This document shows, piece after piece, positions 1 to 5,334 of a stretch of 13,967 nt of DNA. Under the pieces are notes generated by a model. That model worked only from the letters and a program-made list of their open reading frames with translations, was not told the origin of the DNA and did not search any database. The position numbers were made by a program, and so were the translations under genes. The DNA is from an uncultured Eubacteriales bacterium (GTDB lineage: Bacteria; Bacillota; Clostridia; Oscillospirales; CAG-272): assembly GCA_934474225.1 (NCBI GenBank), contig CAKSLU010000035.1, forward strand, positions 1 to 13,967. Reading direction: 5' to 3'. How positions within the stretch are numbered: position 1 is the stretch's first letter; every line of letters starts with the position of its first letter.

Positions 1-155
1 AATCTGCGGATTCGATTCATGCATTCAGCTTCGTTACATGCATTCTTCCTATTTGTTCAGTTTTGAGTGAACATTCACCATGTGAGGCAGGTACGCAAGT
101 GCCTGCTTTTGCAGATTCTTTAAGAATTTGCGGTTGCGTTTCGCAGGCGCGGGAT
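1..155. other. Non-coding hairpin-rich stretch upstream of tRNA-Lys
   Basis: No credible gene is visible. A 9-bp direct repeat CATGCATTC occurs at 18-26 and 37-45, and a small palindrome (GTGAA, CA, TTCAC) at 67-78. Three successive hairpins follow. The first is 87-94 with 99-106, eight pairs including one T.G wobble, closed by a GCAA (GNRA) tetraloop at 95-98. The second is 111-118 with 124-131 (GCAGATTC with GAATTTGC, one G.T wobble). The third is TGCG/CGCA at 135-145. A GNRA-capped hairpin suggests an RNA-level structure, but I see no convincing promoter or terminator and do not call an ncRNA gene. It leads directly into structured element copy A at 156-229. Confidence 0.4.
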
Positions 156-229
156 GTTTTCCCGGTTTGCGAAGCAAACAGACGGTGTTCAGCCGTCTGA
201 GGGGAAACTCCCTTCGAACCGTAGGTTCG
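156..229. repeat. Structured repeat, copy A (two hairpins inside an outer stem, plus trailing hairpin)
   Basis: The outer stem pairs GTTTTCCC (156-163) with GGGGAAAC (201-208), with one G.T wobble. Inside it are hairpin 2, GTTTGC (165-170) with GCAAAC (174-179) and a 3-nt loop, and hairpin 3, AGACGG (180-185) with CCGTCT (193-198) and loop TGTTCAG. A trailing hairpin CGAACC (215-220) with GGTTCG (224-229) ends five bases before the tRNA. The same architecture recurs at 474-555 and 977-1051 with different stem sequences. The pairing is seen directly; whether it works as RNA or is only a palindromic DNA repeat cannot be told here. Confidence 0.55.
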
Positions 230-234
230 TAAAT

Positions 235-310
235 GCACCTTTAGCTCAGTTGGTAGAGCAACTGACTCTTAATCAGTGGGTCCCGGGTTCGAATCCCTGA
301 AGGTGCACCA
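235..310 (+). tRNA. tRNA-Lys (anticodon CUU), CCA encoded
   Basis: A full cloverleaf can be drawn. The acceptor stem is 235-241 with 300-306, discriminator A307 and encoded CCA 308-310. The D stem is GCTC 244-247 with GAGC 256-259. The anticodon stem is ACTGA 261-265 with TCAGT 273-277, and the loop CTCTTAA carries anticodon CTT at 268-270, which reads AAG lysine codons. The variable loop is GGGTC. The T arm is CCGGG 283-287 with CCCTG 295-299 around TTCGAAT. One defect is visible: C284 faces T298, so the second T-stem pair is a C.U mismatch where a normal tRNA would have A-U. No clear promoter is seen directly upstream, so it may be read from outside the window or from a weak promoter. Confidence 0.95.
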
Positions 311-351
311 AAGAAAAAGGACGGCAAAAGCCGTCCTTTTTCTTTGGTGCA
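304..351 (+). terminator. Rho-independent terminator of tRNA-Lys, long perfect dyad
   Basis: A perfect 22-bp inverted repeat (304-325 with 330-351) surrounds an AAAA loop. The core is GGACGGC/GCCGTCC flanked by A-rich and T-rich arms (CTTTTTCTTT), so it can act as an intrinsic terminator on either strand. Unusually, the dyad reaches back into the tRNA itself: TGCACCA at 304-310, the 3' acceptor end, is repeated inverted at 345-351. An unprocessed transcript could therefore pair the tRNA 3' end with the terminator instead of with the acceptor 5' strand. Confidence 0.85.
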
Positions 352-360
352 TTTGCTGTC

Positions 361-468
361 GTTCCCGATTCGAACCCCTCCAAAGCCCTCGGCTTTGGAC
401 TGGCTTTGCGCCCCGCTAAAGCCCCGCATTCGCACCCCAGCCCGGCGCAAAGCGGGTTCTGAATCCCT
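361..468. repeat. 108-bp intergenic repeat, copy R1
   Basis: This copy matches 615-722 at roughly nine positions in ten with single-base indels. It folds as an outer stem GATTC+GAACCC (367-377) with GGGTTC+T bulge+GAATC (454-465). Inside are hairpin CCAAAGCC/GGCTTTGG (380-387, 391-398) and a second stem GCTTTGCGCC (403-412) with GGCGCAAAGC (444-453) enclosing 31 bases. Its right end, continued to 476, resembles the tRNA-Lys 3' half (285-306): 20 of 22 bases agree with one inserted T. Its left end is a T-arm-like GATTCGAACCC in the opposite orientation. Short reading frames through it look spurious. Confidence 0.8.
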
Positions 469-473
469 AAAAG

Positions 474-555
474 TGCGTTTTCGGGTTTCGCGCAGCGAAG
501 TCGCCGCCCGCCTTTTGGCGGCGAACGAAAACGCATAGCGAGCCGTCAGGTTCGC
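474..555. repeat. Structured repeat, copy C
   Basis: This copy has the same layout as 156-229. The outer stem is TGCGTTTTCG (474-483) with CGAAAACGCA (526-535), perfect. Hairpin 2 is TTCGC (487-491) with GCGAA (495-499) and a 3-nt loop. Hairpin 3 is TCGCCGCC (501-508) with GGCGGCGA (517-524) and an 8-nt loop. The trailing hairpin is GCGAGCC (538-544) with GGTTCGC (549-555), one G.T wobble. It abuts the right end of repeat R1. Confidence 0.55.
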
Positions 556-614
556 GGTGCACACAAAAAGAAAAGAGCACATCAATGATGGAGGTTTTTC
601 TTTTGGTTTACTAT
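556..614. other. Spacer with weak A/T inverted repeat
   Basis: No gene is seen. AAAAGAAAA at 566-574 can pair with TTTTCTTTT at 596-604 across a 21-base loop. This A/T-only stem is too weak to call a terminator. Confidence 0.3.
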
Positions 615-722
615 GTTCCCGATTCGAACCCATCCAAAGCCCTCGGGCTTTGGAACTGCTTTGCGCCCCACTAAAGCCCCGCATTCGCACTCGTCCCGGC
701 GCAAAGCGGGTTCTGAATCCCT
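615..722. repeat. 108-bp intergenic repeat, copy R2
   Basis: This is the second copy of the repeat at 361-468, in the same orientation. The outer stem 621-631 with 708-719, hairpin 634-641 with 646-653, and long-range stem 658-667 with 698-707 are all kept. The small indels fall in loops (hairpin loop CTC in R1, CTCG in R2), which fits selection on, or a mobility mechanism dependent on, the fold. Confidence 0.8.
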
Positions 723-763
723 GACACTATGTGCCTGTGCCTTTCTGTATCTATCTACTCTAA

Positions 764-790
764 CGGCGGGAGCAAGCCCCCGCCCTACGG
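764..790. repeat. Palindromic intergenic module i, ending CCCTACGG
   Basis: GGCGGG (765-770) pairs with CCCGCC (779-784) across an 8-base loop and is followed directly by CTACGG. It is the first of three neighbouring palindromes with different stems that share a CCCTAC edge. No U tract follows, so it is not an obvious terminator. Confidence 0.5.
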
Positions 791-813
791 TTGGCATGGT
801 GCTTTTACAATTC

Positions 814-887
814 TGTAGGGACCGGCGTCCTCGACGGTCCGTTTTCGCTTTGGTTGGGGCGGACCGTCGAGGACGCCGGTCCCTACA
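814..887. repeat. Palindromic intergenic module ii, 28-bp perfect inverted repeat
   Basis: Positions 814-841 are the exact reverse complement of 860-887, separated by an 18-base spacer (842-859). The outer edges are TGTAGGG and CCCTACA. The stem is GC-rich and perfect, but there is no T tract next to it. I recall very similar translated strings as spurious short hypothetical proteins in many Oscillospiraceae genomes, which points to a dispersed intergenic repeat; this is memory, not checked. Confidence 0.7.
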
Positions 888-908
888 AAATTACATCGAC
901 ACGGTTGC

Positions 909-932
909 GGGCGACCAATGGTCGCCCCTACG
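909..932. repeat. Palindromic intergenic module iii, ending CCCTACGG
   Basis: GGGCGACC (909-916) and GGTCGCCC (920-927) form an 8-bp hairpin around AAT, followed by the same CTACGG edge seen at 785-790. Single copy here; grouped with modules i and ii by the shared edge motif and adjacency. Confidence 0.5.
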
Positions 933-976
933 GATTTGTGCGGACTTTTTACATGGTGCGCGGGGGCGTCTGGGCT

Positions 977-1051
977 GTTTTTCGGTTTCGCATCGCGAAA
1001 TCGTCGGTGTTCAGCCGACGAAGAAAAACGCCTTAGGAACGCTCGCGTTCC
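977..1051. repeat. Structured repeat, copy B
   Basis: This is the third copy of the layout at 156-229. The outer stem is GTTTTTC (977-983) with GAAAAAC (1023-1029). Hairpin 2 is TTTCGC (986-991) with GCGAAA (995-1000). Hairpin 3 is CGTCGG (1002-1007) with CCGACG (1015-1020), with the same 7-base loop TGTTCAG as copy A. The trailing hairpin is GGAACG (1036-1041) with CGTTCC (1046-1051). A further small hairpin GGTC/GACC follows at 1052-1064. The rest of the gap up to the promoter at 1134 shows nothing else. Confidence 0.55.
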
Positions 1052-1133
1052 GGTCGCCATGACCCTCACAGGTTTGTGCGCCCTCTTTGCATGCGTTTGA
1101 TTTTGAACATTGCGTTGTACTTTTTGTCATATC

Positions 1134-1162
1134 TTGACGCATACAGCGTTTTGTGTTAAAAT
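1134..1162 (+). promoter_or_regulatory. Sigma-A-type promoter for the eight-gene block
   Basis: The -35 is TTGACG at 1134-1139, followed by a 17-base spacer and the -10 TAAAAT at 1157-1162. TGT immediately before the -10 gives an extended -10 (TGn). The expected start site is near 1169, leaving a leader of about 55 bases before the first gene. No inverted repeat operator is obvious. Confidence 0.7.
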
Positions 1163-1224
1163 GTGGTTGTACGACACAAACATTATTGGAAAGCACTGAA
1201 CGCTACAAAAAGGAGAAAAAGGCT

Positions 1225-1815
1225 ATGCCGCTGTCAAAAATTCCATCACCCGCCAAAGATATCTTTTTTGACTGCGCAGGAAACGCCTATTTCATGCAGC
1301 GCAACGGTGTATACGATATATATGCAGCTTTTCAAGTGCCGAAAGAGACAGAGATGGCGTGGCGGCGGGAAATGCTGGACGACATTCTGGCGCAGCTGTC
1401 CGCCGAGACGAACTGTGCGAAGTTCTCCCGCGCGGTGCAGAATTATTGCACTATTTTGGACGACTGCCATTTTGCAGGCGCATTGCCACAGGTTTTGCAG
1501 TGCGTGCTGACGGCAGCGCCGAAGATGGATACATTTACGATGCTGCGCGTGACAGCAGATATATTTGCACGACTTGAGAAGATGCCATACTGCGAGGAAT
1601 TCTGTACATGCTGCGACCTTGCGTGTCGCTTGTTGACGGCGCTTGATGAGAGCGCGCACAGGGGCATCTCTGTTTCGCCGGATGAACCCATCCCGGAGCA
1701 TCTGCAGCCGCAGCAGATTCAAAAGCGATTGAAGAAAGAGCAGAAACGCTGGCGGCTGATTTTACTGCGTCAAAAGGGCGCGCTTTGGTGGCGGCTTTTG
1801 CAGCTTCGGCATTGA
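1225..1815 (+). CDS. Hypothetical protein, 196 aa, first gene of block
   Basis: I do not recognise this family. The start at 1225 is preceded by AAAAAGGAG at 1207-1214. A longer reading from GTG at 1153 would begin inside the promoter -10 and is rejected. The protein has an N-terminal segment with FFDCAGNAYFMQRNGVYD (about residues 14-31), a Cys-rich middle (CEEFCTCCDLAC near residues 138-149), then a basic C-terminal tail with a KRLKKEQKRWR run. There is no signal peptide or clear membrane span, so it should be cytoplasmic. The following gene starts 17 bases downstream with its own AGGAG, which suggests one transcript. The Cys pairs could bind metal, but no known zinc-finger spacing is evident. 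Existence as a gene is well supported by promoter and RBS; the function is unknown. Confidence 0.75.
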   Translation: MPLSKIPSPAKDIFFDCAGNAYFMQRNGVYDIYAAFQVPKETEMAWRREMLDDILAQLSAETNCAKFSRAVQNYCTILDDCHFAGALPQVLQCVLTAAPKMDTFTMLRVTADIFARLEKMPYCEEFCTCCDLACRLLTALDESAHRGISVSPDEPIPEHLQPQQIQKRLKKEQKRWRLILLRQKGALWWRLLQLRH

Positions 1816-1832
1816 GCACAGGAGAAACGATT

Positions 1833-2516
1833 ATGCATGATATGTACATCCGGTTGGATACGGCCGCGCAGGTGGTCACGCTCGGCGGTGTTTCGTTTGC
1901 GGCGTTCTATGCCTGCGCAAAACTGTATATCCGCAACATGCTGCTGCTGAAGAGCGACTATGTTGGCGCGCATTGCTGCAAAAACTTTGAGCTGCTTTGT
2001 GGGCAAGATGAAATTGAAGCCTTTCTTGCAAGTGAAGACCTGCGCTTCGGTGATTTTTGCTTTGTAGATTTTGCGGACGGTGCAGACCCGAATGCGCTGA
2101 CGCCGGAGCAGGTGGCGGAACTGCTGTATGTGGCGCATTTGTGGACACCGCTGCGCGGCGTCGATTTTTCGCCGCTGCAAAATGCGTTTATCTATCTGTC
2201 GCACGATGATGCGCACACCTTGAAACTGTTCTACGCAAACCCTGCCGCTGCGCGGGATGTGTTGCTCCGCCTGGTGCGATTCCCGCTTTTGCAGAGCGGG
2301 GAAATGCCGATGCCAGCATTCCCGAACGCCACGGCGGATACCCTCATGGAATTGCTGCAGGCAGGCGTTTTGGTGCGTGCCGTTGACGGTGCGCGCATTC
2401 GACTGACCGAGGCCGGCAAAGCGGAGGACATGGACGCGCTTTGGAATCGAAAAAGCATCCCGGAAGCGCCTGCTCGGACGCTTTCGCTTTCGGCAGAAGG
2501 CTGGATGCTGGTCTGA
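1833..2516 (+). CDS. Hypothetical protein, 227 aa
   Basis: Unrecognised family. The start ATG at 1833 has AGGAG at 1820-1824, and an upstream in-frame ATG at 1785 lies inside the preceding gene. The protein is acidic and soluble. Its clearest conserved-looking stretches are FGDFCFVDF (about residues 72-80), LTPEQVAELLYVAHLW (about 90-105) and NAFIYLSHDD (about 116-125), a pattern I would expect of a conserved family rather than a random frame. The C-terminal third contains PNATADTLMELLQAGVLVR followed by an RIRLTEAGKAE stretch, loosely like a winged helix, but this is not firm. The next gene begins 60 bases on. Confidence is high that it is a gene and low on any role. Confidence 0.75.
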   Translation: MHDMYIRLDTAAQVVTLGGVSFAAFYACAKLYIRNMLLLKSDYVGAHCCKNFELLCGQDEIEAFLASEDLRFGDFCFVDFADGADPNALTPEQVAELLYVAHLWTPLRGVDFSPLQNAFIYLSHDDAHTLKLFYANPAAARDVLLRLVRFPLLQSGEMPMPAFPNATADTLMELLQAGVLVRAVDGARIRLTEAGKAEDMDALWNRKSIPEAPARTLSLSAEGWMLV

Positions 2517-2576
2517 ACGGCAATCGGATGCGGTATGGAATCAAATCGATGTAAATAACGAATGAAAGGACAATCC

Positions 2577-3023
2577 GTGCATTTTTTGACTTTGCGAATT
2601 ACCGGGAACGAGATTCCGTTCCAAGAAATTGAAGCTGCGGTCGGGCGCGCGGCGCAGTTTGTGTATCATGCGGGCAAAACCCGGGAAACGCGCTTCGGGC
2701 AGGCGACCTATGCGGAGGATGGTATCGCTTTCAGGGAAGAAATCGCGCAGGATGCAGAGATAGATAGCGCGGTTGCCGGTCTTGTACAGACCTGCTACGA
2801 AAATAGACAACTGTTTGCGCAATGGGCGCAGAAGTACCGTATTTGGCTTTGCCTATCTGTCTACCCCGAATGTGTGCAGATGCATGTTTCGCTGTCCGCG
2901 GAAACTTTGCGGCAGATGGCGGCGTGCGGCATGGAAATGACCACTTCGGTGATGTCTTTGGAGCCGTTCTACAGCGGCCGCGCATCTGCCGAGGAGGAGA
3001 GCAGAGGAGAATACGATGACTGA
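2577..3023 (+). CDS. DUF4279-like protein, 148 aa, GTG start
   Basis: The GTG at 2577 is chosen because AAAGGA at 2565-2570 sits six bases before it; the in-frame ATG at 2562 has no ribosome binding site. The protein opens with HFLTLRITGNEIPFQEIE (residues 2-19) and later has YRIWLCLSVYPECVQMHVSLS and a closing TTSVMSLEP. That order (LRI.G.E at the N-terminus, a beta strand with L.LYP, then LS.E.LR..A..G) matches my memory of DUF4279, a domain of unknown function common in bacteria and sometimes found next to immunity-type genes. There is no signal peptide. The last 8 bases overlap the next gene, so translation is probably coupled. The acidic tail (EEESRGEYDD) overlaps the next gene's RBS. 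Confidence 0.7.
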   Translation: MHFLTLRITGNEIPFQEIEAAVGRAAQFVYHAGKTRETRFGQATYAEDGIAFREEIAQDAEIDSAVAGLVQTCYENRQLFAQWAQKYRIWLCLSVYPECVQMHVSLSAETLRQMAACGMEMTTSVMSLEPFYSGRASAEEESRGEYDD

Positions 3024-3462
3024 AAAGGAAACCCGGATTTTACAGCTGCTTTCTTATGAGACTTCCATGCAGAAAAAGCGTGCGGCGCTTGACCTTCTCG
3101 CCGATGCAGACGATATTGCTTTTTTGATTCATCCGCTTGCGTACAGAAGCAGTTGGGAATTTTGCGCGAAAGCATTGTTCTTTATCGAGGATGCGCGGCT
3201 GGAGCCGCATTTGCCGGAGCTGCTTGCGTGGGTCGAGGCATTGAACGATGAAGGCAGCGAATTGGTTGAATTTCGACTGCAGGACATGCAGGCATCAATG
3301 CTGCTCGCGCCGCTGGAGACATTCATCTTGCAGCATCGGGATTCTGATTCTCTTGATTGGTATTTTGGCGTCTCGCGATTGGCGGCGAATGGGTTGATTT
3401 ATCCAAGGCTTTCTCGTGAAACGCACGCGGTTCTGCAGCAGGCGGAGCAGAAAGTGAAGTGA
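3016..3462 (+). CDS. Small helical hypothetical protein, 148 aa
   Basis: The start at 3016 overlaps the previous stop by 8 bases, with AGAGGAG at 3003-3009 six bases ahead. The sequence is almost all amphipathic helix, for example RAALDLLADADDIAFLIHPLA (split by a turn) and LEPHLPELLAWVEALNDEGSE (with small breaks), in the style of a HEAT-like or DUF5071-like fold. I cannot assign a family with confidence. A conserved-looking WYFG motif lies near residue 115. There is no signal peptide or membrane span. Only 4 bases separate its stop from the next ATG. Position and size fit the small cytoplasmic proteins of the block. Confidence 0.7.
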   Translation: MTEKETRILQLLSYETSMQKKRAALDLLADADDIAFLIHPLAYRSSWEFCAKALFFIEDARLEPHLPELLAWVEALNDEGSELVEFRLQDMQASMLLAPLETFILQHRDSDSLDWYFGVSRLAANGLIYPRLSRETHAVLQQAEQKVK

Positions 3463-3466
3463 CCGC

Positions 3467-4033
3467 ATGATTTACCGAATCACAAAATATGATCCGACGC
3501 TGCGCGATGCGGAGGGGCGGTATCTTCCATGGACATGGACATCCTATTCAGACATTGGAAGGGCGGAGAATGGCTGTGCATTATGTCCGGCGGTCTATCT
3601 CGAAATCGAGCGCCGCTATACGGATGCGCTGATGCGCATTTTGCAGGAGTTGCATGTGGATTCTTTGTACGTCACGGAACTGGAATCGCCTGTGCGTTCA
3701 TCTGCTGGATTGCAAAATGATTTTGCGAAAAAAGGACTTTCGTTATCCGCTGCGCAGGCAGATTTTTTGCGGCGCGTAACCGATACAGATGTGATTGGCG
3801 TGCTGGATTTTGAAGTATGCTTTCAGCTGCAGCTGCGTGAGTGCTTTTGGTGCAGACTTGTTGATCCGCAGGAGCGTGCAGCTGTGTGGTTTGGCTACGA
3901 TTATTATATGTATGTGGCGTGCGAGGAAATCCCGACTGCCTTGGTGCGGGAAATCTGTGCAGATGGACTGTACATCGAGGCGCAGACCGCCGAGGGCATT
4001 TGGCTGAATCAAGATAAACGGGCAAATGCCTGA
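3467..4033 (+). CDS. Hypothetical protein, 188 aa (possible immunity-type)
   Basis: The ATG at 3467 lies 4 bases after the preceding stop. No strong ribosome binding site is seen, so translation is likely coupled. The N-terminus reads MIYRITKYDP, then RYLPWTWTSYSDIG (about residues 18-31). This RITKYDP...WTS.SDIG signature is one I associate with small uncharacterised Firmicutes proteins, but I cannot tie it to a named domain. A central VYLEIERRYTDALMRILQEL helix and a C-terminal WFGYDYYMYV strand follow. It is soluble, with four cysteines. A role as an immunity protein is only an inference from size and neighbours. Confidence 0.7.
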   Translation: MIYRITKYDPTLRDAEGRYLPWTWTSYSDIGRAENGCALCPAVYLEIERRYTDALMRILQELHVDSLYVTELESPVRSSAGLQNDFAKKGLSLSAAQADFLRRVTDTDVIGVLDFEVCFQLQLRECFWCRLVDPQERAAVWFGYDYYMYVACEEIPTALVREICADGLYIEAQTAEGIWLNQDKRANA

Positions 4034-4044
4034 CGGGAGGTTTT

Positions 4045-4368
4045 ATGCGCGACAGAATCAACCGCTTTCGCATTATGCGGCAGGCGGAAAAGTGCAGACG
4101 GATTTGCATGCGGGAATTAGCCGCGCGAAAGCGCGGGATTCCCGGCGAAAGCACGGTCGGGCAGCTTGAGACCGTGGTTCTGTCGGACTTGAACCAGCTG
4201 CTCGGGCAACTGCAGCTTGGCGCAGAGCCGATGATAAAACAGCCATGGCTGTTGTCTTACTCGCTGGCGTTTAAAGGACTGGGGCTGGAGTATAAGGCAG
4301 CCGACGCCGCTGTTTTCTGCGCTTTGCAAACTGAATCATCTGTTGCAAAGCTCTATAAGGCGCAGTAA
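4045..4368 (+). CDS. Small hypothetical protein, 107 aa
   Basis: The start at 4045 is preceded by GGGAGG at 4035-4040, 11 bases after the previous stop. The first 35 residues are strongly basic (RDRINRFRIMRQAEKCRRIC and further Arg/Lys). The rest is helical with GQLETVVLSDLNQLLGQLQL and a hydrophobic WLLSYSLAFKGLGLEY. No domain is recognised. The basic arm could contact nucleic acid or be only a helix; nothing decides it. It ends 89 bases before the lipoprotein gene, the largest gap in the block, where no convincing promoter is seen. Confidence 0.6.
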   Translation: MRDRINRFRIMRQAEKCRRICMRELAARKRGIPGESTVGQLETVVLSDLNQLLGQLQLGAEPMIKQPWLLSYSLAFKGLGLEYKAADAAVFCALQTESSVAKLYKAQ

Positions 4369-4457
4369 TCGTATTTGCGGCAGGTCATCTACACAAGCCG
4401 AAATGCGAGACGTTGGCTTGGAAATGCATCTGTTTACACATGACTATCGGAGGCTCT

Positions 4458-5315
4458 ATGAAACATTTTATTACATGGACAGGGCTTGCGCTTGCGGTAC
4501 TGATGCTGTGCTTGTTCGGCTGCGCGCGCGGCGAGGCTGACGCCGATTATACGGCTGCATTGCAGGCACGCATAGCAGAATTGGAGGTCATTCATACGGC
4601 GGAGGGGCACTTCTTTTCGCAGAATACGACTGCGGATGTTTCGGTGCGCGTGGGGGCGCTTGCGGAAGACGGGCGGCAAGCAGAGGTGTTCCTCTGCGTT
4701 ACGGACGCGCGCACGCCGCTTTTGTTGTCGCTCGGTCTGTTTGACCGGCATGTTGTTTCTTCCGGCAGTTTATATGCGGCAGATCTGGATGCCGACAGTG
4801 TGGACGAAATTGTCTATAGCGGGGAGCGCGCAGGGGGCGGTGGTACGGTTGCCCGCGTTTACAAGGTTGCGGCAGATGGCATACGCCTGATGTTTGACGC
4901 AAAGGATGAGGCGCATGCGTACGGTTATACCTATACTTTTACAAAAGGAAAGAAACTCCTGATTTGCAACGAGCAGGTTTCGTATACAGCCGAACAGGAT
5001 TTATCGGGCGCTTTCCAAGCGGATGTCTTTGATGCGGACGGTCTGCCGAAAGAAACCGCAATCGTGGATTTTCAGACCGGCGATGCACGCCTTGCGGTCA
5101 TAGATGGTGCGGGCACCCCGGCGCTTCAGTATATGCAGTATGTTGTTGCCGATGGGAATGCGCACCTTGGCTGCGTGCTGACCACACTGCGATACAATGC
5201 ACAGACCGCCGCCTTTGAAGTGACGCAGGCGCGGTATGTTTCGGATGGCTATTTCGGCTGGGATTCGCTGCTGCCGGACAGCGGCGCCGTCTGCGTTTGT
5301 CAAGACGGCACATGA
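4458..5315 (+). CDS. Lipoprotein of unknown function, 285 aa
   Basis: The start at 4458 has CGGAGG at 4448-4453; an in-frame ATG at 4413 lacks one. The N-terminus is a type II signal peptide: KH near the start, a hydrophobic core TGLALAVLMLCLF, and lipobox LFGC with Cys22 as the predicted lipidated residue, so the mature protein is anchored outside the membrane. Residues 109-119 read DLDADSVDEIV, similar to the Asp-rich loop of FG-GAP/VCBS-type beta-propeller repeats, and the rest is strand-rich with short polar turns. Only one such loop is clear, so a full propeller is not claimed. It is followed after 19 bases by the HEAT-repeat gene. It is the only exported product of the block. Confidence 0.75.
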   Translation: MKHFITWTGLALAVLMLCLFGCARGEADADYTAALQARIAELEVIHTAEGHFFSQNTTADVSVRVGALAEDGRQAEVFLCVTDARTPLLLSLGLFDRHVVSSGSLYAADLDADSVDEIVYSGERAGGGGTVARVYKVAADGIRLMFDAKDEAHAYGYTYTFTKGKKLLICNEQVSYTAEQDLSGAFQADVFDADGLPKETAIVDFQTGDARLAVIDGAGTPALQYMQYVVADGNAHLGCVLTTLRYNAQTAAFEVTQARYVSDGYFGWDSLLPDSGAVCVCQDGT

Positions 5316-5334
5316 TGGGGGGAAGGAGTGTTTT

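Noticed and set aside
241..690. Minus-strand open frame of 149 codons running across the tRNA-Lys and the repeats
   Set aside because: It is antisense to the tRNA and gives the well-known spurious translation of a tRNA complement (GIRTRDPLIKSQLLYQLS-like); the rest is repeat sequence without a ribosome binding site.
814..887. Intrinsic terminator at the 28-bp inverted repeat
   Set aside because: No T tract follows on either strand and no gene ends nearby, so it is treated as a repeat element.
613..1069. Several overlapping short frames on both strands through the palindromic repeats
   Set aside because: They translate repeats and inverted arms, show no RBS, and differ between strands; palindromic GC-rich DNA opens frames by chance.
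1..1120. CRISPR array
   Set aside because: Repeats are few, palindromic, unequal in spacing and without unique spacers of constant length.
1153..1224. Upstream GTG extension of the first hypothetical gene
   Set aside because: The GTG overlaps the promoter -10 region, before the expected transcription start; ATG at 1225 has a good RBS.
4369..4457. Internal promoter ahead of the lipoprotein gene
   Set aside because: A possible TTGGCT-16-TACACA pair exists, but both boxes are poor, so it is not listed.
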